A stretch of 64,000 nt of DNA from Erwinia sp. HDF1-3R (lineage in GTDB: Bacteria; Pseudomonadota; Gammaproteobacteria; Enterobacterales; Enterobacteriaceae): NCBI RefSeq assembly GCF_039621855.1, contig NZ_CP155071.1, positions 2,666,001-2,730,000 on the forward strand, written 5' to 3'. The first letter of the stretch is position 1; each line of letters begins with the position of its first letter. The position numbers and the translations under genes were made by a program. The notes under the pieces were generated by a model that saw nothing but the letters and a program-made list of their open reading frames with translations, was not told where the DNA came from and searched no databases. This document shows positions 54,901 to 63,162 of the stretch, piece after piece.

Positions 54901-55055
54901 ACTGGCCTGCCGGCCTGACGGTCAATGACCTGATGGCCGACATTGCCACGATATTCCACTGGCCCCCCTCTGAACTGTACGACCTGCCGCTGGCTGAGCT
55001 TCTCGACTGGCGGCATAAAGCGATGATCCGTAGCGGAGTAACCCCCGATGAGTAA
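54622..55055 (+). CDS. E': E+E' tail protein by -1 frameshift
   Basis: A -1 slip at T-TTT-TTG (54873-54879) would extend E with VAEIGRVNWPAGLTVNDLMA, then FHWPPSELYDLPLAELLDWR, ending PDE at 55055. That extension is the GpE+E' family signature. In P2 the same slippery heptanucleotide is used for translational frameshifting. The extension's stop overlaps the T start by eight bases. Confidence 0.8.
54873..54879 (+). other. Programmed -1 frameshift site in E
   Basis: The heptamer TTTTTTG is in the T-TTT-TTG phase relative to gene E, and the -1 frame encodes a conserved tail-protein domain. The site and the overlapping frame match the P2 E/E' arrangement. Confidence 0.8.
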
Positions 55056-57510
55056 TAACCTGAAGCTGCAGGTGCTGCTCAAGGCCGTGGACCAGGCGAC
55101 CCGGCCTTTTAAGGCAATACAGACCGCAACAAAATCCCTTTCCGGCTCAATTCGTGAAACGCAGGCGAACATCAAGGCACTCGATCAGCAGGCTGCGAAA
55201 ATTGACGGTTTCAGAAAGGCCAGTGCGCAGCTTGCCGTCACTCAGCGCGCACTGAAGGATGCAAAAGACGAAGCGGCCGCGCTGGCGCTGGCATTCAAAA
55301 ACACGGAGCGTCCAACAACTGCGCAGGCCCGCGCACTGGAAGCCGCAAAACGCGCTGCCGCCGAACTGCAGACTAAATCAAACAGCCTGCGCCTGTCCGT
55401 GCAGCAGCAGCGCGAAGCGCTCAATGCGGCTGGCATATCTACCAAAAACCTGAGCAGTGAACAGCAACGCCTCAAAACAAACTCAGCGCAGGCCACCGTA
55501 TCACTCAGCCGTCAGAAGATGGAGCTGCAGCGACTCAGCCAGCAACAGGAAAAGCTTAACCGTATCAGCGAACGATACCGTTCCGGGCAGGAACTCGCGG
55601 GTAAGGTGCGCAATTCCGGCGCGGCTGCAGTCGGTGCCGCAACCGTGGGCGGCGTGGCTGGTACGGCACTGCTAAGACCAGGTTATGACTTTGCGCTGTC
55701 CAACTCGACCCTGCAGGCAACGCTTGGTCTTGATAAGACCTCGCCCGAGTTTCAGTCACTGAGAACTCAGGCCAGACAGATTGGGGATAATACCGCCGCC
55801 TCGGCTGGCGACGCGGCTAATGCACAAATCATCATCGCCAAAGCTGGCGGCAACGTTGACGACATTAAAGCGGCGACGCCGGTCACGCTGAATATGTCAC
55901 TCGCCAACAACCGCACGATGGAAGAAAGTGCCAAGCTGCTGATGAGTACCAAAAGCGCCTTTGGTATGGCTAACAGTGAAGTCGCGCACCTGGGCGATGT
56001 GATTTCATCAACGCTGAACAAAACCGCAGCAGACTTTGACGGGCTGAGTGATGCCCTTACGTATATTGCGCCAGTAGCGAAAAATGCGGGCGTGAGCGTT
56101 GAGCAGACCACGGCAATCATTGGCGCCCTGGCTAAAGATGGTATTACCGGCAGCATGGCGGGAACCGGAGCCAGGGCGATGTTGTCACGCCTGCAGGCAC
56201 CCACCGGTCAGGCATACAGCGCAATTAAAGAGCTGGGCGTAAAGACAGCCGACAGCAAAGGAAATATGCGGCCCTTCTTCACCATTCTGAAGGAAATGCA
56301 GGGATCCTTTGATAAAAATAAACTCGGCACCGCACAGCGCGCCGAGTACATGAAAACCATCTTTGGTGAGGAAGCATCTGCGTCTGCGGCCACGCTGATG
56401 CGCGCAGCATCAAACGGCATGCTCGACGGTCTGACCAAAACCTTCCAGGGCTCAAATGGGAGCACTGAGAAACTGGTCAAGGTACAGCAGGACAACCTCG
56501 GCGGCGACTTTAAGGAGTTTCAGTCAGCCAGTGAGGCAATTGGTACCGATCTGTTTGATGAGCTTGACACCAGTCTGCGTGCACTGACTCAGGACACGAC
56601 CAAGTTTCTGCTGAAGGTAGATAACTGGATACAGAAAAACCCGGCTCTGGCGGGAGGCATTGCAAAAGCGGCAACGGTTGGCCTTATCCTGGTCGGCGCT
56701 TTTGGTGCACTTGCGCTGGCGGCATGGCCGGTTATGTTGGGAATCAATGCCCTGATCGCCGGGACTGGCCTGTTGGGTACCGCGTTCACGGTTGTTGGAG
56801 GGCTGATAACGGGCGCTCTGGGTGCAATCACTTTCCCTGTTATCGCCGTTGTTGCCGCCGTGGTGGCCGGGGCGCTGCTTATCCGTAAATACTGGGAACC
56901 GATAAAGGCTTTCATTGGGGGTGTGGCTGAAGGATTTACTGCCGCTGCCGGGCCAATCAGTGATTCATTCAGCAGTCTGAAGCCTGTATTCAGTTGGGTG
57001 ACGGATAAAGTTAAAGAGCTTTGGGACTGGTTTGGAAAGTTGCTGGAGCCGGTGAAGTCAACGCAGGCAGAGCTTGCCACTGCCGGGGATATGGGTAAAA
57101 AGTTTGGCAACATGCTGGCAGAAGGTCTGAAAATTCCAGGACAGGCGCTCGATCAGCTGAGAAGCGGTATTGACTGGGTGCTGGAAAAGCTGGGCATTAT
57201 TGATACTAAATCAGACGGACTGAAAGACAAAGTACCGTCACCTGACACAGTGGCGACCGGCGGCGCGGGAATGGTGGCTGACGGGTTGCAGCGTAATATC
57301 GCACTGGGCGGCGCAGCTTACCGGCCAGTCACGGCACCTGCTGCCAATGCCGGGTATAGCGATCAGAGTCAAAACAGCTATCAGTACGATATTCACATGC
57401 ATCCGGGTATGTCCAAAGATGATGCCCTGGCTCTTATGGCGCAACATCAGGAGCGGCAGCAGCGAAAGACTCAGGCTCAACAACGTAGCCGCATGGGATG
57501 GGAGGATTAA
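55048..57510 (+). CDS. T: Tail tape measure protein (P2 gpT family)
   Basis: The tape measure sets tail length and is 820 residues here (P2 T 815). The N-terminal ~190 residues are coiled-coil (KALDQQAAKIDGFRKASAQL, QQQREALNAAG). The middle holds the TP901-type region with GDNTAASAGDAANAQIIIAK and GTGARAMLSRLQAPTG. Two or three hydrophobic segments lie near residues 550-610 (TVGLILVGAFGALALAAWPV). The gene is intact and starts inside the E' stop. Confidence 0.92.
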   Translation: MSNNLKLQVLLKAVDQATRPFKAIQTATKSLSGSIRETQANIKALDQQAAKIDGFRKASAQLAVTQRALKDAKDEAAALALAFKNTERPTTAQARALEAAKRAAAELQTKSNSLRLSVQQQREALNAAGISTKNLSSEQQRLKTNSAQATVSLSRQKMELQRLSQQQEKLNRISERYRSGQELAGKVRNSGAAAVGAATVGGVAGTALLRPGYDFALSNSTLQATLGLDKTSPEFQSLRTQARQIGDNTAASAGDAANAQIIIAKAGGNVDDIKAATPVTLNMSLANNRTMEESAKLLMSTKSAFGMANSEVAHLGDVISSTLNKTAADFDGLSDALTYIAPVAKNAGVSVEQTTAIIGALAKDGITGSMAGTGARAMLSRLQAPTGQAYSAIKELGVKTADSKGNMRPFFTILKEMQGSFDKNKLGTAQRAEYMKTIFGEEASASAATLMRAASNGMLDGLTKTFQGSNGSTEKLVKVQQDNLGGDFKEFQSASEAIGTDLFDELDTSLRALTQDTTKFLLKVDNWIQKNPALAGGIAKAATVGLILVGAFGALALAAWPVMLGINALIAGTGLLGTAFTVVGGLITGALGAITFPVIAVVAAVVAGALLIRKYWEPIKAFIGGVAEGFTAAAGPISDSFSSLKPVFSWVTDKVKELWDWFGKLLEPVKSTQAELATAGDMGKKFGNMLAEGLKIPGQALDQLRSGIDWVLEKLGIIDTKSDGLKDKVPSPDTVATGGAGMVADGLQRNIALGGAAYRPVTAPAANAGYSDQSQNSYQYDIHMHPGMSKDDALALMAQHQERQQRKTQAQQRSRMGWED

Positions 57511-57512
57511 TC

Positions 57513-58019
57513 ATGATGATGGTATTTGGCATGATGGTGTTTATGCGTCAGACCCTACCCTATCAGGAAATGCAGCGCAGGGTTAATTACCGCTGGCCCT
57601 CTAACAGCCGCGTTGGCCTGCGCCCATCTTCGCAGTTTATTGGCGTTGGTGATGAAAAAATAACGTTGTCGGGAGAGCTACGCCCTGAAATTACCGGCGG
57701 CACGGTTTCCCTTCTGGTCTTAAAGGTAATGGCTGATGAGGGGCGGGCATGGCCCCTAATTGGCGGGAACGGCACGATTTACGGCATGTATGTGGTCGAG
57801 GACTTTTCAGAGACTCACCGTGATTTCTTTTCGGATGGCTTAGCCAGGAACATCAGCTTTACCGTCAATCTGAAGCGGGTTGATGAATCGCTTATCTCAA
57901 TGTTTGGGGATCTGAAAAAGCAGGCTGACGGGCTGATTAGCGGTGTTGGCAATCTGCAGAGCCAGATTAATTCTGCAGCCAGCAGCGCGCTGTCAGGGCT
58001 GGGAGGGATTCTCGGATGA
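57513..58019 (+). CDS. U: Tail protein U (P2 gpU family)
   Basis: GpU is a tail-terminator/assembly protein. The 168-residue product starts MMMVFGMMVFMRQTLPYQEM and contains GVGDEKITLSGELRPEITGG and VVEDFSETHRDFFSDGLARN, as in P2 U. ATG 57513 follows the T stop by two bases; a TTG/GTG-type extension to 57498 is unlikely. It overlaps D by four bases. Confidence 0.9.
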   Translation: MMMVFGMMVFMRQTLPYQEMQRRVNYRWPSNSRVGLRPSSQFIGVGDEKITLSGELRPEITGGTVSLLVLKVMADEGRAWPLIGGNGTIYGMYVVEDFSETHRDFFSDGLARNISFTVNLKRVDESLISMFGDLKKQADGLISGVGNLQSQINSAASSALSGLGGILG

Positions 58020-59167
58020 TAACCGGTTTACCTGTAGGGGCTGGCGCTCAACTGACCCCTGATTTCCTGCTGACTATTGGCAATCAAGATATAACGGCAA
58101 ATATCCGGCCTCGCCTGATCTCACTCTCACTGACGGATAATCGGGGATTTGAAGCCGATCAGCTTGATATTGAACTGGATGATGCGGACGGCCAAATGCA
58201 GCTACCGGCTCGGGGGGCGGTCATAACTCTGGCGCTTGGCTGGGAAAGCTCGGCGCTGATCGGTAAAGGCAGTTTTACCGTTGATGAGGTGGAGCACCAC
58301 GGCGCACCCGATACGCTGACCATCAGGGCGCGGAGCGTGGATTTTCGCGGCACGCTTAACTCCCGTCGTGAAAACTCTTATCACGATATTACCCTGGGCG
58401 AAATTGTCAGCCAGATTGCAGAACGCAATCAGCTCAAGGCGACGGTTGCTGACGGGCTGGCGAAAATCAAAATCAGCCATATCGATCAGACTCAGGAAAA
58501 TGATGCGAAATTCCTGACCCGACTTGCAACGCTGAACGGTGCGGTTGCCGCCATTAAGGCGGGTAAACTGCTTTTTATCAAGCCGGGAAACGGATTAACT
58601 GCCAGCGGCAAGCCCATCCCTCAAATGACTATAACGCGTCAGGACGGCGACCGGCACAGTTTCAGCATTGCAGATCGCGGGGCTTATACGGGCGTAACTG
58701 CAAGCTGGCTGCATACGAAAGATCCAAAGCCAAAAAAGGTGAAGCTGCAGAGAAAGAAAAAAGAGCAGCACCTGCGTGCGCTGCAACATCCAAAGGCAGT
58801 TAAATCCAAAGCCGCTTCAACAAAAGTGCCTGAAGCAAAAGAGGGAGATTATCTGGCAGGGTCTGAGGATAATGTCTTTGCCATTACCACTGTTTACAGC
58901 ACTAAAGCGGCGGCAATGCGGGCAGCACAGGCTAAGTGGGAAAAGTTGCAGCGCGGCGTTGCGGAGTTTTCGATAACCCTGGCCATGGGCCGCGCGGACC
59001 TATACCCGGAAACGCCTGTTGCAGTGAGGGGGTTCAAATCGGTGATCGATGCGCAGCCGTGGATAATCAGCAAGGTGATTCATAACTTAGGGGATAATGG
59101 CTACACAACGAGTCTTGAATTTGAGGTGCTTTTGTCGAACGTAGAATATGAAGAGGAAGATTCTTAA
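58016..59167 (+). CDS. D: Tail protein/late control protein D
   Basis: GpD is a baseplate-hub-related tail component (gp27-like fold). The 383-residue protein includes LISLSLTDNRGFEADQLDIE, TFRGTLNSRR-like ARSVDFRGTLNSRRENSYHD, and the C-terminal SKVIHNLGDNGYTTSLEFEV. It is intact. A Lys-rich insertion sits near residues 235-270. It overlaps U by ATGA. Confidence 0.9.
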   Translation: MITGLPVGAGAQLTPDFLLTIGNQDITANIRPRLISLSLTDNRGFEADQLDIELDDADGQMQLPARGAVITLALGWESSALIGKGSFTVDEVEHHGAPDTLTIRARSVDFRGTLNSRRENSYHDITLGEIVSQIAERNQLKATVADGLAKIKISHIDQTQENDAKFLTRLATLNGAVAAIKAGKLLFIKPGNGLTASGKPIPQMTITRQDGDRHSFSIADRGAYTGVTASWLHTKDPKPKKVKLQRKKKEQHLRALQHPKAVKSKAASTKVPEAKEGDYLAGSEDNVFAITTVYSTKAAAMRAAQAKWEKLQRGVAEFSITLAMGRADLYPETPVAVRGFKSVIDAQPWIISKVIHNLGDNGYTTSLEFEVLLSNVEYEEEDS

Positions 59168-59248
59168 ACTATAAATTGCAAACACAAACTTGATTATGCA
59201 AAATGCGCTTAATCCCGTTGCGCTTAATACATTCAGGTTGGTGAACAC

Positions 59249-59467
59249 ATGATGCATTGCCCTTTGTGCCAGAACGCTTCTCATGCCAGATCTAGCCGTT
59301 ACATCTCAAAAGAGACAAAAGAACGGTATCATCAATGTCAAAATATTAACTGCGGCTGCACTTTTAAATCACATGAAAGCATTGCAGGTATCATCATGCA
59401 CCCAGGACAAGTAACCAAAGCACCACCCCACCCTGAGCGTGGCCAATCGCAATTACCCTGGCTTTAA
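59249..59467 (+). CDS. ogr: Late gene activator Ogr/Delta
   Basis: The 72-residue zinc-finger activator has C-x2-C near the start (MHCPLCQN) and C-x4-C later (CQNINCGCTF), the ogr/delta pattern, with the conserved SRYIS between. Ogr binds upstream of P2 late promoters and contacts the alpha subunit of RNA polymerase. P4-like satellites exploit this protein class. The start may be either of two adjacent ATGs. Confidence 0.92.
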   Translation: MMHCPLCQNASHARSSRYISKETKERYHQCQNINCGCTFKSHESIAGIIMHPGQVTKAPPHPERGQSQLPWL

Positions 59468-59472
59468 ACTAT

Positions 59473-59491
59473 CCCGCTTCGGCGGGTTTTT
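59473..59491 (+). terminator. Terminator after ogr
   Basis: CCCGC-TTCG-GCGGG is followed by five T residues. The stable tetraloop hairpin lies six bases after the ogr stop and separates the tail operon from the integrase promoter. Confidence 0.9.
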
Positions 59492-59517
59492 CATGTATGA
59501 ATTCTGAAAAACAAACA

Positions 59518-59546
59518 TTGAATACTGTATTTACATACAGTATTTT
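59518..59546 (+). promoter_or_regulatory. Integrase promoter overlapped by a LexA box
   Basis: TTGAAT (59518-59523) and TATTTT (59541-59546) are 17 bp apart, a good sigma-70 promoter. TACTGTATTTACATACAGTA (59523-59542) fills the spacer and matches the LexA consensus except for two central bases, with a full inverted repeat in the arms. LexA binding would block polymerase. The integrase ATG is 27 bp downstream. Confidence 0.8.
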
Positions 59547-59572
59547 TATGTTTTTTACACTCAGGTTTTATC

Positions 59573-60649
59573 ATGGCTATCAGAAAACAATCAGACGGCA
59601 AATGGCTTTGCGATTTCTATCCAAATGGCCGTGAGGGTAAGCGCATCAGAAAGAGCTTCAAGACTCGCGCTGAGGCAATAGCATTTGAACGTTATCAGGT
59701 CGAGGAGTCCAAAGCTAAACCCTGGCTTGGCGAGAAAGAAGATCGCCGTAAACTCAGCGAACTTATAACCCTGTGGTACAAATTACATGGCTGCTCTCTG
59801 GGTGATAAAAAAGGCCGGCTCGGCAAGCTCAATATAATTTGTAGGGGATTGGGTGATCCAGTTGCAACCACCATCACCGCAAAGGATTGGGCGCATTACA
59901 GAGAAAGGCGTCTAAGCGGCCAGATTGAGAACGGCTATAAAACCAGTGAGAAATCTCTCAAGGTCAAAGTGGGTACGGTAAATCGTGAGCATTGTTTTTT
60001 ACGTGCAGTCTTTAACGAACTGGAACGCCTGGGTGAGATCACCTACCCTAACCCGCTCAAAAATATTCGTGAGTTTGACGAACCTGAAAAGGAAATGTCC
60101 TGGCTCACGGACGCGCAGATATTACGACTCCTCGCAGCTTGTGATTTACACGGCAACCCCGAATTAACCCTCATAGTCAGAATCTGCTTATCCACTGGCG
60201 CACGCTGGAGCGAAGCTGCTGGACTCAAGGCAAGTCAGATATCCCCGAATAAAATCACCTTCATAAATACCAAGGGTAAGAAAAACCGTACGGTTCCAAT
60301 AGGGGACCAGCTTTATAACGATCTTAAAGATAAAGAAGGCTCTTTTTTTTCTGAATGCTATCGCCAGTTCTACCGGGTTATTCGCCTTGCCGCGATAGAG
60401 TTGCCAGAGGGTCAGATGAGCCACGTCTTACGCCACAGCTTCGCCAGTCACTTTATGATGGCCGGTGGCAACATTGTCGTTCTACAACGCATCCTCGGGC
60501 ACTCAGATATCCGCGTAACTATGCGTTACGCTCACTTCGCTCCTGACCATTTGGAGGAAGCTGTTACCAATAATCCATTGGCGAAAATCACAGGTAAAAA
60601 TGACTACAAAGTGTCTACAGAGGTTCCTACAGGGGGTAACACGGTATAA
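59573..60649 (+). CDS. int: Prophage integrase (tyrosine recombinase)
   Basis: This 358-residue protein has an N-terminal arm-binding domain (QSDGKWLCDFYPNGREGKRI), a SAM-like core-binding domain, and the catalytic domain. Its active residues are Arg211 (STGARWSEAAG), His284 and Arg287 (SHVLRHSF), His near 310 (LGHSD) and Tyr319 (MRYAHF). It is the last prophage gene and reads towards sdsR. In P2 and 186 int lies next to the repressor, so the placement here is different. It has its own LexA-type promoter. Confidence 0.93.
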   Translation: MAIRKQSDGKWLCDFYPNGREGKRIRKSFKTRAEAIAFERYQVEESKAKPWLGEKEDRRKLSELITLWYKLHGCSLGDKKGRLGKLNIICRGLGDPVATTITAKDWAHYRERRLSGQIENGYKTSEKSLKVKVGTVNREHCFLRAVFNELERLGEITYPNPLKNIREFDEPEKEMSWLTDAQILRLLAACDLHGNPELTLIVRICLSTGARWSEAAGLKASQISPNKITFINTKGKKNRTVPIGDQLYNDLKDKEGSFFSECYRQFYRVIRLAAIELPEGQMSHVLRHSFASHFMMAGGNIVVLQRILGHSDIRVTMRYAHFAPDHLEEAVTNNPLAKITGKNDYKVSTEVPTGGNTV

Positions 60650-60704
60650 CAGCAGGGTGTCTAACTGATTGATTTAACACTAAGTTACTGTTTTTAAATA
60701 CATT
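60650..60704. other. Right end of the prophage (attR neighbourhood)
   Basis: These 55 AT-rich bases lie between the integrase stop and the A-run of the sdsR terminator. The crossover is expected here or within the sdsR 3' end, as happens with integrases that target small-RNA genes. No matching direct repeat was found on the left, so the core is undefined. Confidence 0.4.
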
Positions 60705-60809
60705 AAAAAAAAAGACCGAAGACGATTCCTGTCTTCGGTCCAGGGAAATGGCTCTTTTAACGGAGCCTTGCGCTAAAAGTTGGCATTAATGCAGGCTATG
60801 TCGCCTTGC
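60705..60809 (-). ncRNA. sdsR: SdsR (RyeB) small RNA
   Basis: The minus strand reads GCAAGGCGACATAGCCTGCA then TTAATGCCAACTTTTAGCGC, followed by a middle stem and AGAGCCATTTCCCTGGACCG, closely matching E. coli SdsR in order and length (about 105 nt). It ends in a 10-bp perfect stem (GACCGAAGAC/GTCTTCGGTC, 7-base loop) and nine T residues. SdsR is RpoS-dependent and, with Hfq or ProQ, represses targets such as ompD, tolC and mutS in relatives. Its place between pphA and yebY is the E. coli position. An opposing RyeA/SraC transcript is expected by homology, but I see no independent proof. Confidence 0.9.
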
Positions 60810-60906
60810 ACTTTAAAAGGTAGTACAGGCGCGGGGATAATCCAGCCAGTTGTAAACCGAGCATAAAGAAGATGTTCGCTTTGTGATCGTAACGGAACAA
60901 TTGCAA

Positions 60907-61053
60907 ATGGATCTGAAAAAGGGGCGGGAAAAACAGTTAACGCGCTGGCATAAAGTGAAAACCCGATACCAGCGCCGTCTGAGTGCGTTATATAGATTTC
61001 TAAATAGCTGTTACAAAGCGTTATTTCGTCACAAAGCCTTTAATCGTATTTAA
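60907..61053 (+). CDS. Possible 48-aa very basic protein
   Basis: The frame encodes [20 protein letters not shown] followed by [20 protein letters not shown], with about 15 Lys/Arg residues and no acidic tail. The ribosome site is weak (GGAAC about 12 bases upstream). It ends overlapping the yebY stop on the other strand. It could also be chance in the region opposite sdsR/ryeA. Confidence 0.25.
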   Translation: MDLKKGREKQLTRWHKVKTRYQRRLSALYRFLNSCYKALFRHKAFNRI

Positions 61054-61388
61054 TCACAGAGCTTCTGGGCGCGATCGATAATCGGCTGCAGACTTTTCTT
61101 CTGGCCCGGATGCTGCGGGTCGTCAATCTGGATAACGCTAATCGGCTGGCCTTTAGCGCTGCCACTTTTTACCAGCGCCTCGGCTTTGTCATTGAGCGGA
61201 TACTGCATCAGCGTGCTGGGGTTGATGGCGAACAGCGCGTTGCCCTTAGTGCAGGTCAGCATCACTTCTTCACGATCGAACATCCATTTGTCTTTGCCGA
61301 CCTGGAAACGACTGACGGTAATAATCTCTGCCGCCATCGCACTGGAACAAAAACTCAACGCAATCATCAGACTGGCTAACTTCTTCAT
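61050..61388 (-). CDS. yebY: Periplasmic protein YebY
   Basis: The 112-residue precursor has a signal peptide ([18 protein letters not shown]) and two cysteines in the mature part ([14 protein letters not shown]). It aligns with E. coli YebY (113). It is the last gene of the yobA-yebZ-yebY copper-related unit. A periplasmic copper-response role is inferred from that operon. Confidence 0.9.
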   Translation of the reverse strand: MKKLASLMIALSFCSSAMAAEIITVSRFQVGKDKWMFDREEVMLTCTKGNALFAINPSTLMQYPLNDKAEALVKSGSAKGQPISVIQIDDPQHPGQKKSLQPIIDRAQKLCD

Positions 61389-61444
61389 GGTGGTTCAATT
61401 CCTCTTAAGAAAACATCTGCCGCGCAGACGGTAGAAAATGATAA

Positions 61445-62320
61445 TCAGGCGGGTTCAAGCGTGGCAAACAGGCTTACCAGCAGAAGCACCATGGCCGCCA
61501 GCAGCAGTTCAGCCAGCGTCGCCTGTATAAACCGGCGCTGGCCCTGCTCCCCGCTGTGCTGGAAGCGTGGGACCAGCCAGTAGCGATTAAACAGCGCGAT
61601 GCCGCACATTAGTCCCACCAGCGCAATTTTTAGCAGCAGCAGCCGGCTGTAGAGTTGAAAATGGCCCGGCGGCCAGCCGAGCAGCAGCCACGCGTTAACC
61701 ACCCCACTCAGCAGCACCAGCGCCACGGCAAGATGCCCATAGCGTGAGAAGCGCATCAGCGTATGGATCGCGTCATTGCGGGCGGGCTGTCGCACATCCG
61801 CCATCAGCAGCAGTACCGGCAGCAGCCCGCCCGCCCAGAAGGCAGCGGAAATCAAATGCACGGCGTGATTACTGCGCTGTAAAAACCCGAGCGCGCCGTC
61901 CAGCATGGCGGCGTGGCCAGTAAATGCCAGACCGGCAAGCTGTCCAATACCACTTAGCAGCAGCAGGCACTGTTGCCCCCTGCCCTTTAGCCCCAGCGCT
62001 GCGACACCGACCACGCCGGCGATAAGCTGCCACTGCCAGGCCACGCCAAAGCGGGTTTGCAGCACCAGGCGCCAGACGTCGACATTGCTCACGTCCTGCC
62101 AGCCGTTGCCCATCATGCCGGTTTGAATCACCAGCAGTAGCACCGCCGTTAGCAGCGAGGCGATAGCGCCTGACTTAAGCAGTGGAGAGAGTCGCACCGA
62201 CATATGCGCCCTGAATTGGGCGGGCGCCAGGAAGACAGTAAAGGCGCTGGCGCCGGTTAGCGTGAGCAGCGCCATAAAGTGCAGCCAGCGGCACAGCACC
62301 CAGCACAGGCTGACAGACAT
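61445..62320 (-). CDS. yebZ: CopD-family membrane copper protein YebZ
   Basis: The 291-residue protein has about eight TM helices and belongs to the CopD/PcoD family, implicated in copper uptake or export to the cytoplasm. The helix-borne histidines expected of the family are seen in WLHFMALLTLT, TGHAAMLDG and NHAVHLISAAFWAGGL. It starts one base after the yobA stop, so the two are translationally linked. Confidence 0.92.
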   Translation of the reverse strand: MSVSLCWVLCRWLHFMALLTLTGASAFTVFLAPAQFRAHMSVRLSPLLKSGAIASLLTAVLLLVIQTGMMGNGWQDVSNVDVWRLVLQTRFGVAWQWQLIAGVVGVAALGLKGRGQQCLLLLSGIGQLAGLAFTGHAAMLDGALGFLQRSNHAVHLISAAFWAGGLLPVLLLMADVRQPARNDAIHTLMRFSRYGHLAVALVLLSGVVNAWLLLGWPPGHFQLYSRLLLLKIALVGLMCGIALFNRYWLVPRFQHSGEQGQRRFIQATLAELLLAAMVLLLVSLFATLEPA

Positions 62321-62321
62321 A

Positions 62322-62684
62322 TTACTTCACGCTAAAGGTGTAGTTCCCATTGGTTTTGTGCCCGTCAACCGACAGCACGTGCCAGTTGACCTGGTACTGG
62401 CCGCCTGGCAGTGGCTGCTTCAGGGGGACAATCAGCTGGTTGTGCTGTTTTGGCGCGCGTTCGGCCTTTTCCAGCGGCACGGCCTGCTGGCTGGCATTGA
62501 GCACGTCTACGCCGCTAAAGGCGGGTTCGATATCCTCAGAGAAGGTCAGCGTCAGGGCCTGCGGAGAAGCCTCTACGTTGGCGTTCGCTGCCGGATACTG
62601 GCTTTTCAGGTGGGCATGAGCAGAAGCCTGCTGCGAGAACGCGGCCGCGAGTGCCAGCGTAAAAACCATTGAGAACTTACGCAT
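62322..62684 (-). CDS. yobA: CopC-family periplasmic copper-binding protein YobA
   Basis: After a signal peptide ending QQASA the mature protein begins HAHLKSQYPA, giving the N-terminal His of the CopC Cu(II) site. Further ligands are Asp/His late in the chain (WHVLSVDGHKTNG). The mature beta-sandwich is about 100 residues. I prefer ATG 62684 because AGGA lies five bases before it; the ATG at 62690 overlaps that site. It leads the yobA-yebZ-yebY unit and is divergent from holE. Confidence 0.92.
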   Translation of the reverse strand: MRKFSMVFTLALAAAFSQQASAHAHLKSQYPAANANVEASPQALTLTFSEDIEPAFSGVDVLNASQQAVPLEKAERAPKQHNQLIVPLKQPLPGGQYQVNWHVLSVDGHKTNGNYTFSVK

Positions 62685-62847
62685 AATCATCCTATTATCC
62701 TTTGCCTGGCAACCTGTTGGCTGCGCTAAGGCCGAAAGAATACTCCGCTTAAAATAAGGTGTCGAGCCGATAAGGGCGATTCCCGCCGTGAGGCTTGCGA
62801 AAGTCGCGCAACTGCTTTACTTTTGGCGCGGATATCAGGAGATCCCC

Positions 62848-63078
62848 ATGAAATACAATCTGGCTGAAGTGTCCCAGGAAGAGAAAGATAAGGTTAACGT
62901 GGACCTTGCCGCCGCAGGTGTGGCCTTTAAAGAGCGGTATAATATGCCGGTCATTGCTGAAATGGTTGAGCGCGAACAGCCAGAAGCGCTGCGTGACTGG
63001 TTTCGTCAGCGACTGGTGCAGTACCGGCAGGCATCGCTCAGCCTTTCCCGTCTGCCCTATGAACCCAAACTAAAATAG
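62848..63078 (+). CDS. holE: DNA polymerase III theta subunit
   Basis: HolE is the small non-essential subunit that stabilises the epsilon proofreader in the polymerase core. The 76-residue product equals the E. coli length and includes [20 protein letters not shown] and [20 protein letters not shown]. The ATG 62848 has AGGAGATC upstream; the frame extends 20 codons further without a site. Confidence 0.94.
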   Translation: MKYNLAEVSQEEKDKVNVDLAAAGVAFKERYNMPVIAEMVEREQPEALRDWFRQRLVQYRQASLSLSRLPYEPKLK

Positions 63079-63162
63079 CGTTAAATTTATGGCTTCCCCG
63101 CTTGTTTTTCCCGGTCGCTTCGGTTGATATAGCGCTTCATCACAGCCCCAGCAGGAAAGCCT

